From contig NZ_KE386572.1 of assembly GCF_000427665.1 (NCBI RefSeq), positions 4,526,373 through 4,590,372 of the forward strand: DNA of 64,000 nt, written 5' to 3'. Below, piece by piece: positions 35,626-45,822 of the stretch. The notes below the pieces were generated by a model. The model made no database searches, was not told the origin of the DNA, and saw only the letters and a program-made list of their open reading frames with translations. Position 1 is the stretch's first letter. Each line of letters opens with the position of its first letter. Origin of the DNA: Geminicoccus roseus DSM 18922 (GTDB lineage: Bacteria > Pseudomonadota > Alphaproteobacteria > Geminicoccales > Geminicoccaceae). The position numbers were made by a program, and so were the translations under genes.

Positions 35626-37032
35626 TCAGTTCGACCAGTACAGCCTGAGTTCGGCGGGATGCGGGATCGCCGCGATCTCGTCGGACTGGATCCGCTTGAG
35701 CGTCAGGTAGGTGTCGACCATGCGCGGGGAGAACACCTCGTCGCCGGTGAGGACCTCGCGGTGGCGGTCGAGCTCGTCCAGCGCCTCGTCCAGGGTCCGG
35801 GGCAGGTGGCGCAGCGCATGTTCCTCGGGCGGCAGGTCGTACAGATTGCGGTCGAGCGGGTCGTCCGGCTCCAGCTTGCGGTCGATCCCGTCCAGCCCGG
35901 CCATCAGCGTCGCCCCGATCGCCAGGTAGGGGTCGGCCAGGGGATCGGGGAAGCGCAGCTCCAGCCGCTTCTGGTCCGGCCGGGCGGTAAGCGGGATGCG
36001 CACCGCCGCGGTGCGGTTGTTGGCGGCATAGGCCAGGACGGTCGGCACCTCCTCGCCCGGCCGGAGGCGCCGGTAGGAGTTCGTCGACGGGTTGGTGAAG
36101 GCGGCGAGCATCCGGGCATGTTCCAGGATGCCGGCCATGAACGACAGGCAGAGCGGGCTGAGATCGGCATAGGAGGAGCCGTGGAACAGCGGCCGCCCGG
36201 CGGCGAACGCCGCCACCGACATCACCAGGTCGACGCCATGCTCGTCCTGGGACGGCTTGGGCAGGAAGGTGGCGGTCTTGCCGTAGCCGGCGGCCACGCT
36301 GCGGACCACGTAGCGGGCGAGCTGCAGGCGGTCGGCGGCGATCAGCGCATCCGTCGGCGGCAGCGTCAGCACATGCTGGCAGGCGCCGCGGCCATGGCCA
36401 TGGGTCATCCCCTGGATGCCGCAGCCGGCCAGGATCGTGGCGACCTCGCTGCGCAGGTCGGAGAAATGGTCGGGCGGCGGCGCGGCCAGGGCCGCATGGC
36501 GCGGCACCGGGCGGTGACCGGGATTGCCGCCCTGGTAGGCCAGGCCGGCGGCACTGGGCGCTTCCATGGCGCTCAGCCGGTGGCCGACCCGGTAGGGCTC
36601 GACATCGAACTGGGCGTCGTCGAACAGCGAGAAGCCGATCTCCAGGCCGACCGCGATCCGGTCGGCGCCGATCTTGCGCTGCACGTGCTCCAGGCTGCGC
36701 TGCAGGGTGCTGCGCGGGCAGGTGTCGTAGGCATGCCCGGTGCCGGCTTCCGCCGCCGAGCAGAACAGCACCAGCGTCGGCTGCGCCGCGAACGGGTCGA
36801 TGAACCAGGACGAAGGGTCCGGGCGCAGCACCGGGTCCGGCTCGGTGGGCGCATGCCAGCCGGGGATGGCCGAGCCATCGATCATCAACCCGTCGGTGAA
36901 CAGGGCCGGGTCGAGCCCGCTGGTCTCGATCGCGACCTGCCGGACATGGCCCAGCGGATCGGTGAAGCGGAGATTGCAGATGCGGATGCGATTTTCTTCG
37001 ATCGCCTGCATCAAGGGTTCGACATCGGACAA
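35626..37032 (-). CDS. Glutamine synthetase-like protein with lost metal ligands
   Basis: A 468-residue GSI-fold protein colinear with the neighbouring authentic GlnA. Kept: the FIDPF and DGSAIPGW blocks, NSYRRL, NRTAAVRIP, ELRFPDP and NLYDLPPEE. Lost compared with GlnA (E. coli numbering): Glu131 is Gly (EIGF for EAEF), Glu212 is Gly and Glu220 is His (THGHGRGACQH for [11 protein letters not shown]), and the MHCHQ block around His269 is LVMSV. Three n1-metal ligands and an n2 ligand are thus gone, so glutamine synthesis is unlikely. The start is TTG (37030-37032) with GGGAGG upstream. A terminator separates it from glnA. Confidence 0.85.
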   Translation of the reverse strand: MSDVEPLMQAIEENRIRICNLRFTDPLGHVRQVAIETSGLDPALFTDGLMIDGSAIPGWHAPTEPDPVLRPDPSSWFIDPFAAQPTLVLFCSAAEAGTGHAYDTCPRSTLQRSLEHVQRKIGADRIAVGLEIGFSLFDDAQFDVEPYRVGHRLSAMEAPSAAGLAYQGGNPGHRPVPRHAALAAPPPDHFSDLRSEVATILAGCGIQGMTHGHGRGACQHVLTLPPTDALIAADRLQLARYVVRSVAAGYGKTATFLPKPSQDEHGVDLVMSVAAFAAGRPLFHGSSYADLSPLCLSFMAGILEHARMLAAFTNPSTNSYRRLRPGEEVPTVLAYAANNRTAAVRIPLTARPDQKRLELRFPDPLADPYLAIGATLMAGLDGIDRKLEPDDPLDRNLYDLPPEEHALRHLPRTLDEALDELDRHREVLTGDEVFSPRMVDTYLTLKRIQSDEIAAIPHPAELRLYWSN

Positions 37033-37104
37033 CGGTCTGCCTCCCGGCGCGCATCGGCCGTCCTGCCGCCGCACCATCGCTGTCGCCCGAGTAACCATTC
37101 CCAC

Positions 37105-37138
37105 GAAAAAGAAAAGGGGCGGCCCGAAGACCGCCCCC
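37105..37138 (-). terminator. Rho-independent terminator of glnA
   Basis: Read on the minus strand, GGGGCGGTC pairs with GGCCGCCCC around a TTCG tetraloop and is followed by TTTTCTTTTT. It lies 29 bases past the glnA stop, so glnA and the downstream GS paralogue are separate transcription units. Confidence 0.92.
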
Positions 37139-37166
37139 GTTCCACGCCGGCCGGAGCCGGTGCGGC

Positions 37167-38594
37167 TCAGCAGTCGTAGTAGAGCACGAACTCGTAGGGG
37201 TGCGGGCGCAGGGCCAGTGCCTCGACCTCGTTGGTGCGCTTCATGGCGAGATAGTTGTCGATGAACTCCTTGGAGAACACCTCGCCCTGCAGCAGGAACT
37301 CGTGGTCGTCCTCGAGCGCCTGCAGCGCCTGGGAGAGCGAGCCCGGCACGGTCGGGATGTGCGCCAGCTCTTCCGGCGGCAGGTCGTAGATGTTCTTGTC
37401 GGTAGCTTCGCCCGGGTCGATCTTGTTCCTGATGCCGTCGAGGCCCGCCATCAGCATCGCCGAGAAGGCGATGTAGGGGTTGCACGACGGGTCGGGGCAG
37501 CGGAACTCGACCCGCTTGGCCTTGGGGCTGTTAGAGTACATCGGGATGCGGCAGGCCGCCGAGCGGTTGCGCGCCGACCAGGCCAGGTTGACGGGGGCCT
37601 CGTAGCCCGGGACCAGGCGGCGATAGGAGTTGGTGGTCGGCGCCGCGAAGGCCAGCAGGGCCGGGGCGTGCTTGAGCAGGCCGCCGATGTACCATTTGCA
37701 CATGTCGGACAGGCCGTGCTCCTTGTCGCCGGCGAACAAGGGCTTGCCCTCGCTCCAGATCGACTGGTGGCAGTGCATGCCCGAGCCGTTGTCGCCATGG
37801 AGCGGCTTCGGCATGAACGTCGCGGACTTGCCGGCCTTGGCCGCCACGTTCTTCACGACGTACTTGTACTTCATCTGGTGGTCGGCCATCGCCAGCAGCG
37901 AATCGAACTTCATGTCGATTTCGCACTGGCCGGCAGTCGCCACCTCATGGTGCTGGCATTCGACCGTAAGCCCGATCTCGATCATGGTCAGCGCCATGGC
38001 CGTGCGCAGGTCGTGCAGCGTGTCGGTCGGCGCGCAGGGGAAGTAGCCTTCCTTGGGCCGGATCTTGTAGCCGAGGTTCGGGCCCTCGGCCTTGCGCATG
38101 TTCCACCAGCCCTCGACGCTGTCGACGAGGTAGGAGCCGGAATTGATGTCCTGGCCGAACTGCACGTTGTCGAACACGAAGAACTCGGCCTCGGGGCCGA
38201 AGAACGCCGTGTCGCCGATGCCGGTGGACTTCAGGTAGGCCTCGGCCTTCTTGGCGATGCCGCGCGGGTCACGGTCGTAGAACTCGCCGGTCACCGGGTC
38301 GACGACGTCGGCGATCATCACCAGCGTCTTGTGCTCGTAGAACGGGTCGATGAACGCGGTGGTGGGATCGGGCATCAAGAGCATGTCCGAGGCTTCGATG
38401 GTCTTGAAGCCGCGCACGGACGAGCCGTCGAAGCCCAGGCCTTCCTCGATCTGGTCCTGCTCGAAGACGGCCGCCGGATAGCTGATATGCTGCCAGGTGC
38501 CGGGGACATCCGTCAGGCGGATGTCGATCATCTGAACGCCATTGTCCTTGATGGCCTTCATGACATCGGCAGACGTCTTACAACCCAGAGTCAT
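37167..38594 (-). CDS. glnA: Glutamine synthetase type I
   Basis: A 475-residue GSI. All catalytic blocks are intact: [57 protein letters not shown], and the adenylylation-site region NIYDLPPEE. It makes glutamine from glutamate, ammonia and ATP as a dodecamer and should be controlled by adenylylation through GlnE and P-II. The ATG at 38594 has AGGAAGG eight bases upstream; the frame runs on to 38639. The C-terminus (EFVLYYDC) is the normal GSI end. Confidence 0.95.
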   Translation of the reverse strand: MTLGCKTSADVMKAIKDNGVQMIDIRLTDVPGTWQHISYPAAVFEQDQIEEGLGFDGSSVRGFKTIEASDMLLMPDPTTAFIDPFYEHKTLVMIADVVDPVTGEFYDRDPRGIAKKAEAYLKSTGIGDTAFFGPEAEFFVFDNVQFGQDINSGSYLVDSVEGWWNMRKAEGPNLGYKIRPKEGYFPCAPTDTLHDLRTAMALTMIEIGLTVECQHHEVATAGQCEIDMKFDSLLAMADHQMKYKYVVKNVAAKAGKSATFMPKPLHGDNGSGMHCHQSIWSEGKPLFAGDKEHGLSDMCKWYIGGLLKHAPALLAFAAPTTNSYRRLVPGYEAPVNLAWSARNRSAACRIPMYSNSPKAKRVEFRCPDPSCNPYIAFSAMLMAGLDGIRNKIDPGEATDKNIYDLPPEELAHIPTVPGSLSQALQALEDDHEFLLQGEVFSKEFIDNYLAMKRTNEVEALALRPHPYEFVLYYDC

Positions 38595-39002
38595 ACTCGT
38601 TGCCTTCCTCATCCTTGACGGATGGTTCTTGGTTTCCACCTAGCCCACGCCGCCCCGCCTTGGCCGGGACGACCTCGAACGAACAAAAACGACGGTCCGG
38701 ACCTCAGGGTTCGAGCCGCCGGGACATCCACCGCTCAGGCGGCACCTTGCCGAGCTGCCGCGAGCCAGTCGGCAGGCTCATGAAGGCCGAGGCGCTCGAG
38801 AGCAGGCCGGAAGCACCCCTCCGGCTCGCTTGAGCGGCCTTCTTAAGCACCGGCCACGCCTTTGAGAAGGCGGCTCGGCGGATCGGAAATCCGGGAGAGC
38901 CGCCCCCTTTGCGAACGCCGGCGGCACCCATGCCGACCCCGGTCCCCCGGGTGCCGGGCCCTCGCCGGACCCCGCACCGTCAAGATCAGACGGAACCCAG
39001 CC
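38595..39002. other. Intergenic region between glnII and glnA
   Basis: About 400 bases without a convincing gene. It should hold the glnA promoter, but I found no clear sigma-54 or sigma-70 boxes. Several imperfect GC-rich inverted repeats are present, including GCCGGA/TCCGGC near 38806-38825. Confidence 0.5.
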
Positions 39003-40052
39003 TCACGCAGCCGCGGCCACGTCGCCCTTCTCGGCGCCGGTCGACACCGAGGCGATCGTCTTCAGGATCTGCGAGGCGATCTGGTAGGGGTCGCCCTGGG
39101 AGTTCGGGCGGCGATCCTCGAGATAGCCCTTGTACTCGTTGCGCACGAAGCTGTGCGGCACGCGGATGGAGGCGCCGCGATCGGCCACGCCATAGCTGAA
39201 CTTGTTCCACGGCGCCGTCTCATGCTTGCCGGTCAGACGCATGTGGTTGTCCGGGCCATAGACGGCGATGTGGTCGTCGAGGTTGGTCTCGAACGCCTTC
39301 ATCAGCTGCTCGAAATAGGCCTTGCCGCCGACCTCGCGCAGGTAGGACGTCGAGAAGTTGCAGTGCATGCCGGAGCCGTTCCAGTCGGTATCGCCCAGCG
39401 GCTTGCAATGGAACTCGATGTCGATGCCGTACTTCTCGGTGAGGCGCAGCAGCAGGTAGCGCGCCATCCACATCTCGTCGGCCGCCCGCTTGGAGCCCTT
39501 GCCGAAGATCTGGAACTCCCACTGTCCCTTCGCCACCTCGGCGTTGATGCCCTCGTGGTTGATGCCGGCGGCCAGGCAGATGTCGAGATGCTCCTCGACG
39601 ATCGTGCGCGCCATGTCGCCGACATTCTTGTAGCCGACGCCGGTGTAGTAGGGGCCCTGCGGTGCCGGGAAGCCCTGCTCGGGGAAGCCGAGCGGCCGGC
39701 CGTTCTTGTAGAAGAAGTATTCCTGCTCGAAGCCGAACCAGGCGCCGTCGTCATCGAGGATGGTGGCGCGGCTGTTCGACGGATGCGGGGTCACGCCGTC
39801 CGGCATCATCACTTCGCAGAGGACCAGCACGCCGTTGGTGCGGACCGGGTCCGGGAACACGCGGACCGGCTTCAGCACGCAGTCGGAGCTGTGCCCCTCG
39901 GCCTGCAGCGTGGAGCTGCCATCGAAGCCCCAGAGCGGCAGTTCATCCAGCGACGGGAAGGAGTCGAACTCCTTGATCTGGGTCTTGCCGCGGAGGTTTG
40001 GCACCGGGGTGTAGCCGTCGAGCCAAATATACTCCAGCTTGTACTTCGTCAT
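39003..40052 (-). CDS. glnII: Glutamine synthetase type II
   Basis: A 349-residue eukaryotic-type GSII: LEYIWLDG, ELPLWGFDGSST, WFGFEQEYFF, GINAEVAKGQWEFQI, GSGMHCNFST, and GASIRVP are present. It assimilates ammonium as a homo-octamer or decamer and is not adenylylated. GSII next to GSI is typical of rhizobia and relatives. A sigma-54 type promoter lies about 100 bases upstream, and a divergent GstI-like gene follows, which in rhizobia inhibits glnII translation. Confidence 0.95.
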   Translation of the reverse strand: MTKYKLEYIWLDGYTPVPNLRGKTQIKEFDSFPSLDELPLWGFDGSSTLQAEGHSSDCVLKPVRVFPDPVRTNGVLVLCEVMMPDGVTPHPSNSRATILDDDGAWFGFEQEYFFYKNGRPLGFPEQGFPAPQGPYYTGVGYKNVGDMARTIVEEHLDICLAAGINHEGINAEVAKGQWEFQIFGKGSKRAADEMWMARYLLLRLTEKYGIDIEFHCKPLGDTDWNGSGMHCNFSTSYLREVGGKAYFEQLMKAFETNLDDHIAVYGPDNHMRLTGKHETAPWNKFSYGVADRGASIRVPHSFVRNEYKGYLEDRRPNSQGDPYQIASQILKTIASVSTGAEKGDVAAAA

Positions 40053-40154
40053 GGCCGCTCTCTCGTAGGAAGTTGATGCGGGGAAGGGCAGCGTCCTGCG
40101 TCGTGCCTGCCCCCGTGTTGTGCATGCGTGGCCTGCGGTGGCTGCCCAAAATCA

Positions 40155-40170
40155 TGCAGGAACCATGCCA
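40155..40170 (-). promoter_or_regulatory. Sigma-54 promoter of glnII
   Basis: On the minus strand TGGCATGGTTCCTGCA matches TGGCACG-N4-TTGCA with the GG and GC doublets at the right 16-base spacing. It is about 100 bases before the glnII ATG. Confidence 0.8.
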
Positions 40171-40274
40171 AGCCGGAGGGTGCGCCTGCCGCGTCGCGAA
40201 GTCCGGCACGGTCGGCGGCCCGAAAGGGGCGGCGCCGGCTGGATCCTTGCCGCCCCCCGCCGGTTGGTCGGGGG

Positions 40275-40298
40275 AAGTCTGCATAGTGCAGCAGACTT
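40275..40298. repeat. Nested inverted repeat between glnII and gstI
   Basis: AAGTCTGC and GCAGACTT flank an 8-base spacer, and inside them CTGCA-TAG-TGCAG forms a second dyad. It lies about 105 bases upstream of the glnII sigma-54 promoter and could be a regulator site or an mRNA stem. Confidence 0.55.
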
Positions 40299-40400
40299 CA
40301 GCGCCGAAGTACTCGCCGATAGGCAGCGAATGCTTCGTAAAAATGCAGCGCGAGCACTTGCCTACTAGTTAGGCGATCAGAGGTTTTAAAATAGGCATAT

Positions 40401-40417
40401 TGCACATTCGCCGTGCA
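40401..40417. promoter_or_regulatory. NtrC-like binding site
   Basis: TGCACATTCGCCGTGCA, a 17-base dyad with TGCAC and GTGCA arms, matches the NtrC consensus TGCAC-N7-GTGCA. It is 230 bases upstream of the glnII sigma-54 promoter, a normal enhancer distance, and 61 bases upstream of the gstI-like start codon, so it could activate glnII and also act on gstI. Confidence 0.75.
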
Positions 40418-40477
40418 TGCCCCATAGAAGCCCTCTGTACCAAGCGCCGGATGTTCCCCTCGATGGAGTGACCCACC

Positions 40478-40696
40478 ATGACCAGAAGCCTTCACCAGGA
40501 TTCCGCCAAGATCTACCAGTTCCCCGTCCGGGCCAAACCCGCGGGTGCGAGCTTTCGCGGACCGTCCCTGCCAGTTACCGACATCCGGACAACGCAGTAC
40601 GTCCATGTCGATTGCGGTGCCGGCTGGTATCACGAGGCGGCGGTACAGGATGCCGAGCGGGCAGCCAGGCGCAGGAACGCTGGTCGCGGCGACTGA
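40478..40696 (+). CDS. gstI: GstI-like protein (DUF2735), glutamine synthetase translation inhibitor
   Basis: A 72-residue protein with the DUF2735 pattern: an N-terminal AKIYQFPVRAK segment and a C-terminal GAGWYHEAAVQDAERA helix. In Rhizobium a small protein of this type, GstI, is transcribed divergently from glnII and blocks its translation under nitrogen excess. The position here, divergent from glnII with an NtrC-like site between, is the same. The assignment rests on context and the YQFP/WYHEAA motifs. Confidence 0.72.
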   Translation: MTRSLHQDSAKIYQFPVRAKPAGASFRGPSLPVTDIRTTQYVHVDCGAGWYHEAAVQDAERAARRRNAGRGD

Positions 40697-40762
40697 TCTT
40701 GGATGCGCCAACAGCGCGACTTGCAGCTTCCTGGGCTGAACAGGGCCTGCGGGTCACACGAA

Positions 40763-40794
40763 AAAGGCCGCCGAGTAGCCCCTCGGCGGCCTTT
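40763..40794. terminator. Bidirectional terminator between gstI and glnB
   Basis: AAAGGCCGCCGAG pairs with CTCGGCGGCCTTT around a six-base loop, giving A-tract and T-tract on the two sides. It serves both convergent genes. Confidence 0.92.
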
Positions 40795-40885
40795 GTCTTG
40801 AACCTTGCCCCACCCAGGAGGTCTGGCGCCTCTCTCGGCTGAACCGGCCCGGTCGGCAGACCGTCCGGTCGGGACAGGTGAACGA

Positions 40886-41377
<492 letters not shown>

Positions 41378-41476
41378 TCAAGATATAGGCAGAACGCCAT
41401 CGGATTGGGCAAATTCGCAGCCCGCCACTGAGGGCTTGACGAACCCGCCGCGTCCAGGCATTCCCCAGCCCGGGAT

Positions 41477-41553
41477 GGCGGGCGTAGCTCAGTCGGTAGA
41501 GCGCTAGGTTGTGGTCCTGGATGTCGCCGGTTCGAGTCCGGTCGCTCGCCCCA
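41477..41553 (+). tRNA. tRNA-His (GTG)
   Basis: A full cloverleaf: extra G at -1 (41477) paired with C73, acceptor stem GCGGGCG/CGCTCGC, D-arm GCTC/GAGC, anticodon stem CTAGG/CCTGG with loop TTGTGGT (anticodon GTG at 41511-41513), T-arm with TTCGAGT, and an encoded CCA end. The encoded G-1 is diagnostic of tRNA-His. Confidence 0.97.
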
Positions 41554-41984
41554 CCCCCCTGCTTCTTTTGTGATCCGCACCGCCACTGCCACCAAGTGGC
41601 AGGTTCCTGGGTGGCGATCGCGCTGCCTCCCTGTTGCTGATCCGCTGAACCTGACACACCAATGATGGGACTGGCCGCTTGCGCGGGCGGTCCTTTCGGT
41701 GCTGCCGGTACCGTCTCCCGTCATGGCCACCCGGCCTCCCAAGACTGATGCCCGGCCGGCGCCGGCCAATCCTCGGAACATGACGACTTGAGGCAACGCG
41801 GGCCGGACACGGTCCAGGAAAAGATGCAGCAAGCAATCCCGCATGGGCCGAGCATGATGGAATAGTTCTAATTCAATGAAGTGTTGGGATCAGGTTGCGG
41901 TGGAGGGCATCCGTCCCTAGGCCAGCCGGAACGAGCGAACCCGTCGCTCGCCGCCGTACCTGTCCACTGCAAGGGGCCGTCTCG
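41554..41984. other. Intergenic region before the iron-linked operon
   Basis: No credible gene. It contains a GGCCGGCGCCGGCC palindrome (41754-41767), an AT-rich TGGAATAGTTCTAATT stretch (41858-41873) with a GAA-TAG-TTC dyad that resembles an Irr/ICE half-site pair, and a CGAGCGA/TCGCTCG stem near 41933-41949 shortly upstream of the imelysin start. The AT-rich stretch is the best place for the operon promoter. Confidence 0.5.
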
Positions 41985-43250
<1,266 letters not shown>

Positions 43251-43263
43251 TCCGGGATCCGCG

Positions 43264-44691
43264 ATGAAGGCCGCCAGGCGACCGTTTCTCCTGGGCGCCG
43301 GCGCGTTCCTTGCCGGCGCCGCCCTGCCGGAGACAGGCCGAAGCGGGCCGCTCGCCCGGCCCCTAATGCCCACCGGCCGCACCGTCGAGCACTGGCTGGT
43401 GGCGGCCGAGCGCATGGTCCGCATCCCGGCCGACGCGGGACCCGAGGTGCCGGCCTGGACCTTCGGCCCGGAGCCACTGCCGATGATCCGGCTGCAGCGG
43501 GGCGATTCCCTGCGCGTCCGGGCCGAAAACCGCCTCGACCAGCTCATCTCGATCCACTGGCACGGCATCCGGGTGCCGAACGCCATGGACGGCGTGCCCT
43601 ACCTGACCCAGGACCCGATCCGGACCGGCGGCAGCTTCGACTACACCTTCACGCCGCCCGATACCGGGACGTTCTTCTTCCACACCCACTGCAACACCAT
43701 CGAGCAGCTGGGCCGGGGGCTGGCCGGCGTGCTGATCGTCGAGGGCGACGAACTGGTGCGGCACGACGCGGACTTGGTCTGCGTGCTGCGCGACTGGCGG
43801 ATCGACGGGCAGGGTGGCTTTGCCGAGTTCACCAGCAACGCCGCCGCCGCCAAGGCCGGCACGTTCGGCCAGGTGCGCACCGTCAACGATCGGGTCGAGC
43901 CGGTCCTGGAGGTGCCGGCCGGCGGCGAAGTCCGCCTGCGCATCCTCAACATCGACCCGACCCGGATCGCCTTGCTGGGGTTGGAGGGCACCCCGGCCGC
44001 CGTGATCGCCATCGACGGCAACGGTCTTCCCCCAGTGCCGCTGGAAAGCTGGCGGCTGGGCCCAGCCATGCGGATCGACCTGTCGGTGCGGGCGCCCGGC
44101 CCCGGCGAGGAGGCGGTCCTCTATGACTATTTCTCGGCCGAACCGGTCCCGCTGGCGAGGCTGCGAGGCATGGGCCCACGTCTGGATCGCGGCAGGTTCG
44201 ACCCGGCACCCCTGATCCCGTCGGACTTCCCGGCGCCCGACCTGGAGAAGGCCGAGACCTTCCGCCTGACCTTCCAGTCCACCGCGGTTGCGAGCGACCT
44301 GGTCCTGCCCGACGGTCAGGTGCTGCGCTATGCCGACAGCATCTGCCTGTCCAGCGCCACCCTGTGGGCGATCGACCGCAAGACCTGGCCGGAAGCCGGG
44401 CACCAGCAGCTTCCGCCGCCTCTGTTCGAGCTGGTGAAGGGCAGGAGCTACGTGATCGAGCTGGTCAACCTGAGTCAGTACCAGCACCCGATCCACCTGC
44501 ATGGCGTCACCTTCCAGGTGCTGGACCCGCGCCAGGGCGAGTCCGGCCAGCGGGCCGACACGGTGCTGCTCGGCCCGCGCGACCGCGTCCGGATCGCCTT
44601 TGTCGCCGACAATCCGGGTGACTGGATGCTCCACTGCCACATCATCGAGCACCAGGAGACCGGCATGATGGGCTGGTTCCGGATCGCATGA
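43264..44691 (+). CDS. Multicopper oxidase
   Basis: A 475-residue laccase/ferroxidase-type protein with a Tat-like signal (MKAARRPFLLGAGAFLAGAA). All four copper-binding blocks are intact: HWHG, HTHCN, HPIHLHG and HCHIIEHQETGM, giving the type 1 site and the trinuclear cluster. It would oxidise a periplasmic substrate with O2, plausibly Fe(II) given the neighbours. It starts 13 bases after the imelysin stop and its stop overlaps the next start (ATGA). Confidence 0.92.
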   Translation: MKAARRPFLLGAGAFLAGAALPETGRSGPLARPLMPTGRTVEHWLVAAERMVRIPADAGPEVPAWTFGPEPLPMIRLQRGDSLRVRAENRLDQLISIHWHGIRVPNAMDGVPYLTQDPIRTGGSFDYTFTPPDTGTFFFHTHCNTIEQLGRGLAGVLIVEGDELVRHDADLVCVLRDWRIDGQGGFAEFTSNAAAAKAGTFGQVRTVNDRVEPVLEVPAGGEVRLRILNIDPTRIALLGLEGTPAAVIAIDGNGLPPVPLESWRLGPAMRIDLSVRAPGPGEEAVLYDYFSAEPVPLARLRGMGPRLDRGRFDPAPLIPSDFPAPDLEKAETFRLTFQSTAVASDLVLPDGQVLRYADSICLSSATLWAIDRKTWPEAGHQQLPPPLFELVKGRSYVIELVNLSQYQHPIHLHGVTFQVLDPRQGESGQRADTVLLGPRDRVRIAFVADNPGDWMLHCHIIEHQETGMMGWFRIA

Positions 44692-45818
44692 GAACCGCTC
44701 TGCGCGCCTGCGCCGCGCTGATGATCCTGGTGGGTCTCGGCGGCGGCGTTTCGCCGACCTCCGCCCGCGATCTGGATGCGGTGATCGGCGAAAGCCTGTT
44801 CGACCGGGTCTGGACCGTGGCCGGAGCCTCGAACCGGGGCAGCGACGGGCTGGGCCCGCTGTTCAACGCCCGGGCCTGCGTCAGCTGCCATGCCGGGGGA
44901 GGTGCCGGCGAGCTGGAGGATGGGCGCGGGCTCGTTCTCCGCTTTCCCGACGATCCCCATTATGGCCGCCAGCTGCAGACCGGGGCGGTGCAGGGGCAGG
45001 AGGCGGAAGGCGGGCTCGCCGTGTCCTGGCGCCGGGAGGAACGGGTGCTGGACGACGGGACGCGCGTGGAGTTGCGGGCGCCGGTCTGGCGGATCGAGGA
45101 GCCCGGGGCCGGCCCGGTGCCGGCCCACGGGTCGCTCCGCCTGGCGCCCTCGCTCGCCGGGCTCGGCCAGGTCGAAACCGCCCTGGGTGCGGCGACCCAG
45201 GAGGAGGCGGCCGGCCGCGGCTTTGGCCTCAAGGCCGACCATGCCAGCCTGGCGGGCCCTGTCCGGGAGGCGCTCCTGCTGGATCTGGGGCTCTCGACCC
45301 CGGAGCAGCCCGCACCCTGGGGAGACTGCACCGCGCTCCAGCCGACCTGCCGGACCGGGCCGCATGGCGTCGAGCCGGGCGACGCGGGTGCCGAGCTGTC
45401 GCCGACCATCGTGAACGCGCTCCTGGCCTATCTGCGAGACCTGCCGGCACCCCGGCCGCTCGCTGGCCCGGATCCGGAAGGCGAGCGTCTGTTCATGCAG
45501 AGCGGCTGCGCCGCCTGCCATCAGCCGAGGCTGGGCGAGCTTGTCGCCTTTTCCGACTATCGGAGCCACGACCTGGGCGAAGGCCTGGCGGACGGCGATC
45601 CGGCCGATCCCCAGGCCGCGTTCTGGCGTACCGCTCCTCTGTGGGGCCTCGGACGCAAGCTGGCGAATGGCGGCTTTCTGCTGCACGACGGCCGCGCCCG
45701 CGACGCCACGGAAGCGATCTTGTGGCATGGCGGCGAGGCCGAGGGCGCCGTCGCGGCCTTTTCGGTGATGCCGGCTGCGGCGCGGGCGCGGCTCCTGAAA
45801 TTCCTCGAAGGACTCTGA
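44688..45818 (+). CDS. Di-haem c-type cytochrome/oxidoreductase (DUF1111)
   Basis: A 376-residue secreted protein with a Sec signal and two haem-binding motifs, CVSCH (about residue 64) and CAACH (about 268). The GLGPLFNARACVSCH, GLGQVE and APLWGLG blocks are those of the DUF1111 'di-haem oxidoreductase' family. Haem would be attached in the periplasm. It commonly sits between two imelysin genes in proteobacteria, and here it follows the copper oxidase, suggesting electron transfer linked to iron handling. Confidence 0.9.
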   Translation: MRTALRACAALMILVGLGGGVSPTSARDLDAVIGESLFDRVWTVAGASNRGSDGLGPLFNARACVSCHAGGGAGELEDGRGLVLRFPDDPHYGRQLQTGAVQGQEAEGGLAVSWRREERVLDDGTRVELRAPVWRIEEPGAGPVPAHGSLRLAPSLAGLGQVETALGAATQEEAAGRGFGLKADHASLAGPVREALLLDLGLSTPEQPAPWGDCTALQPTCRTGPHGVEPGDAGAELSPTIVNALLAYLRDLPAPRPLAGPDPEGERLFMQSGCAACHQPRLGELVAFSDYRSHDLGEGLADGDPADPQAAFWRTAPLWGLGRKLANGGFLLHDGRARDATEAILWHGGEAEGAVAAFSVMPAAARARLLKFLEGL

Positions 45819-45822
45819 TCCA

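Noticed and set aside
38740-38760. GGCACCTTGCC considered as a sigma-54 promoter for glnA
   Set aside because: It is in the plus orientation, away from glnA, and the spacing between the two doublets is too short.
41754-41767. GGCCGGCGCCGGCC palindrome as a possible operator
   Set aside because: Such GC palindromes arise easily in this composition; there is no second copy near a promoter.
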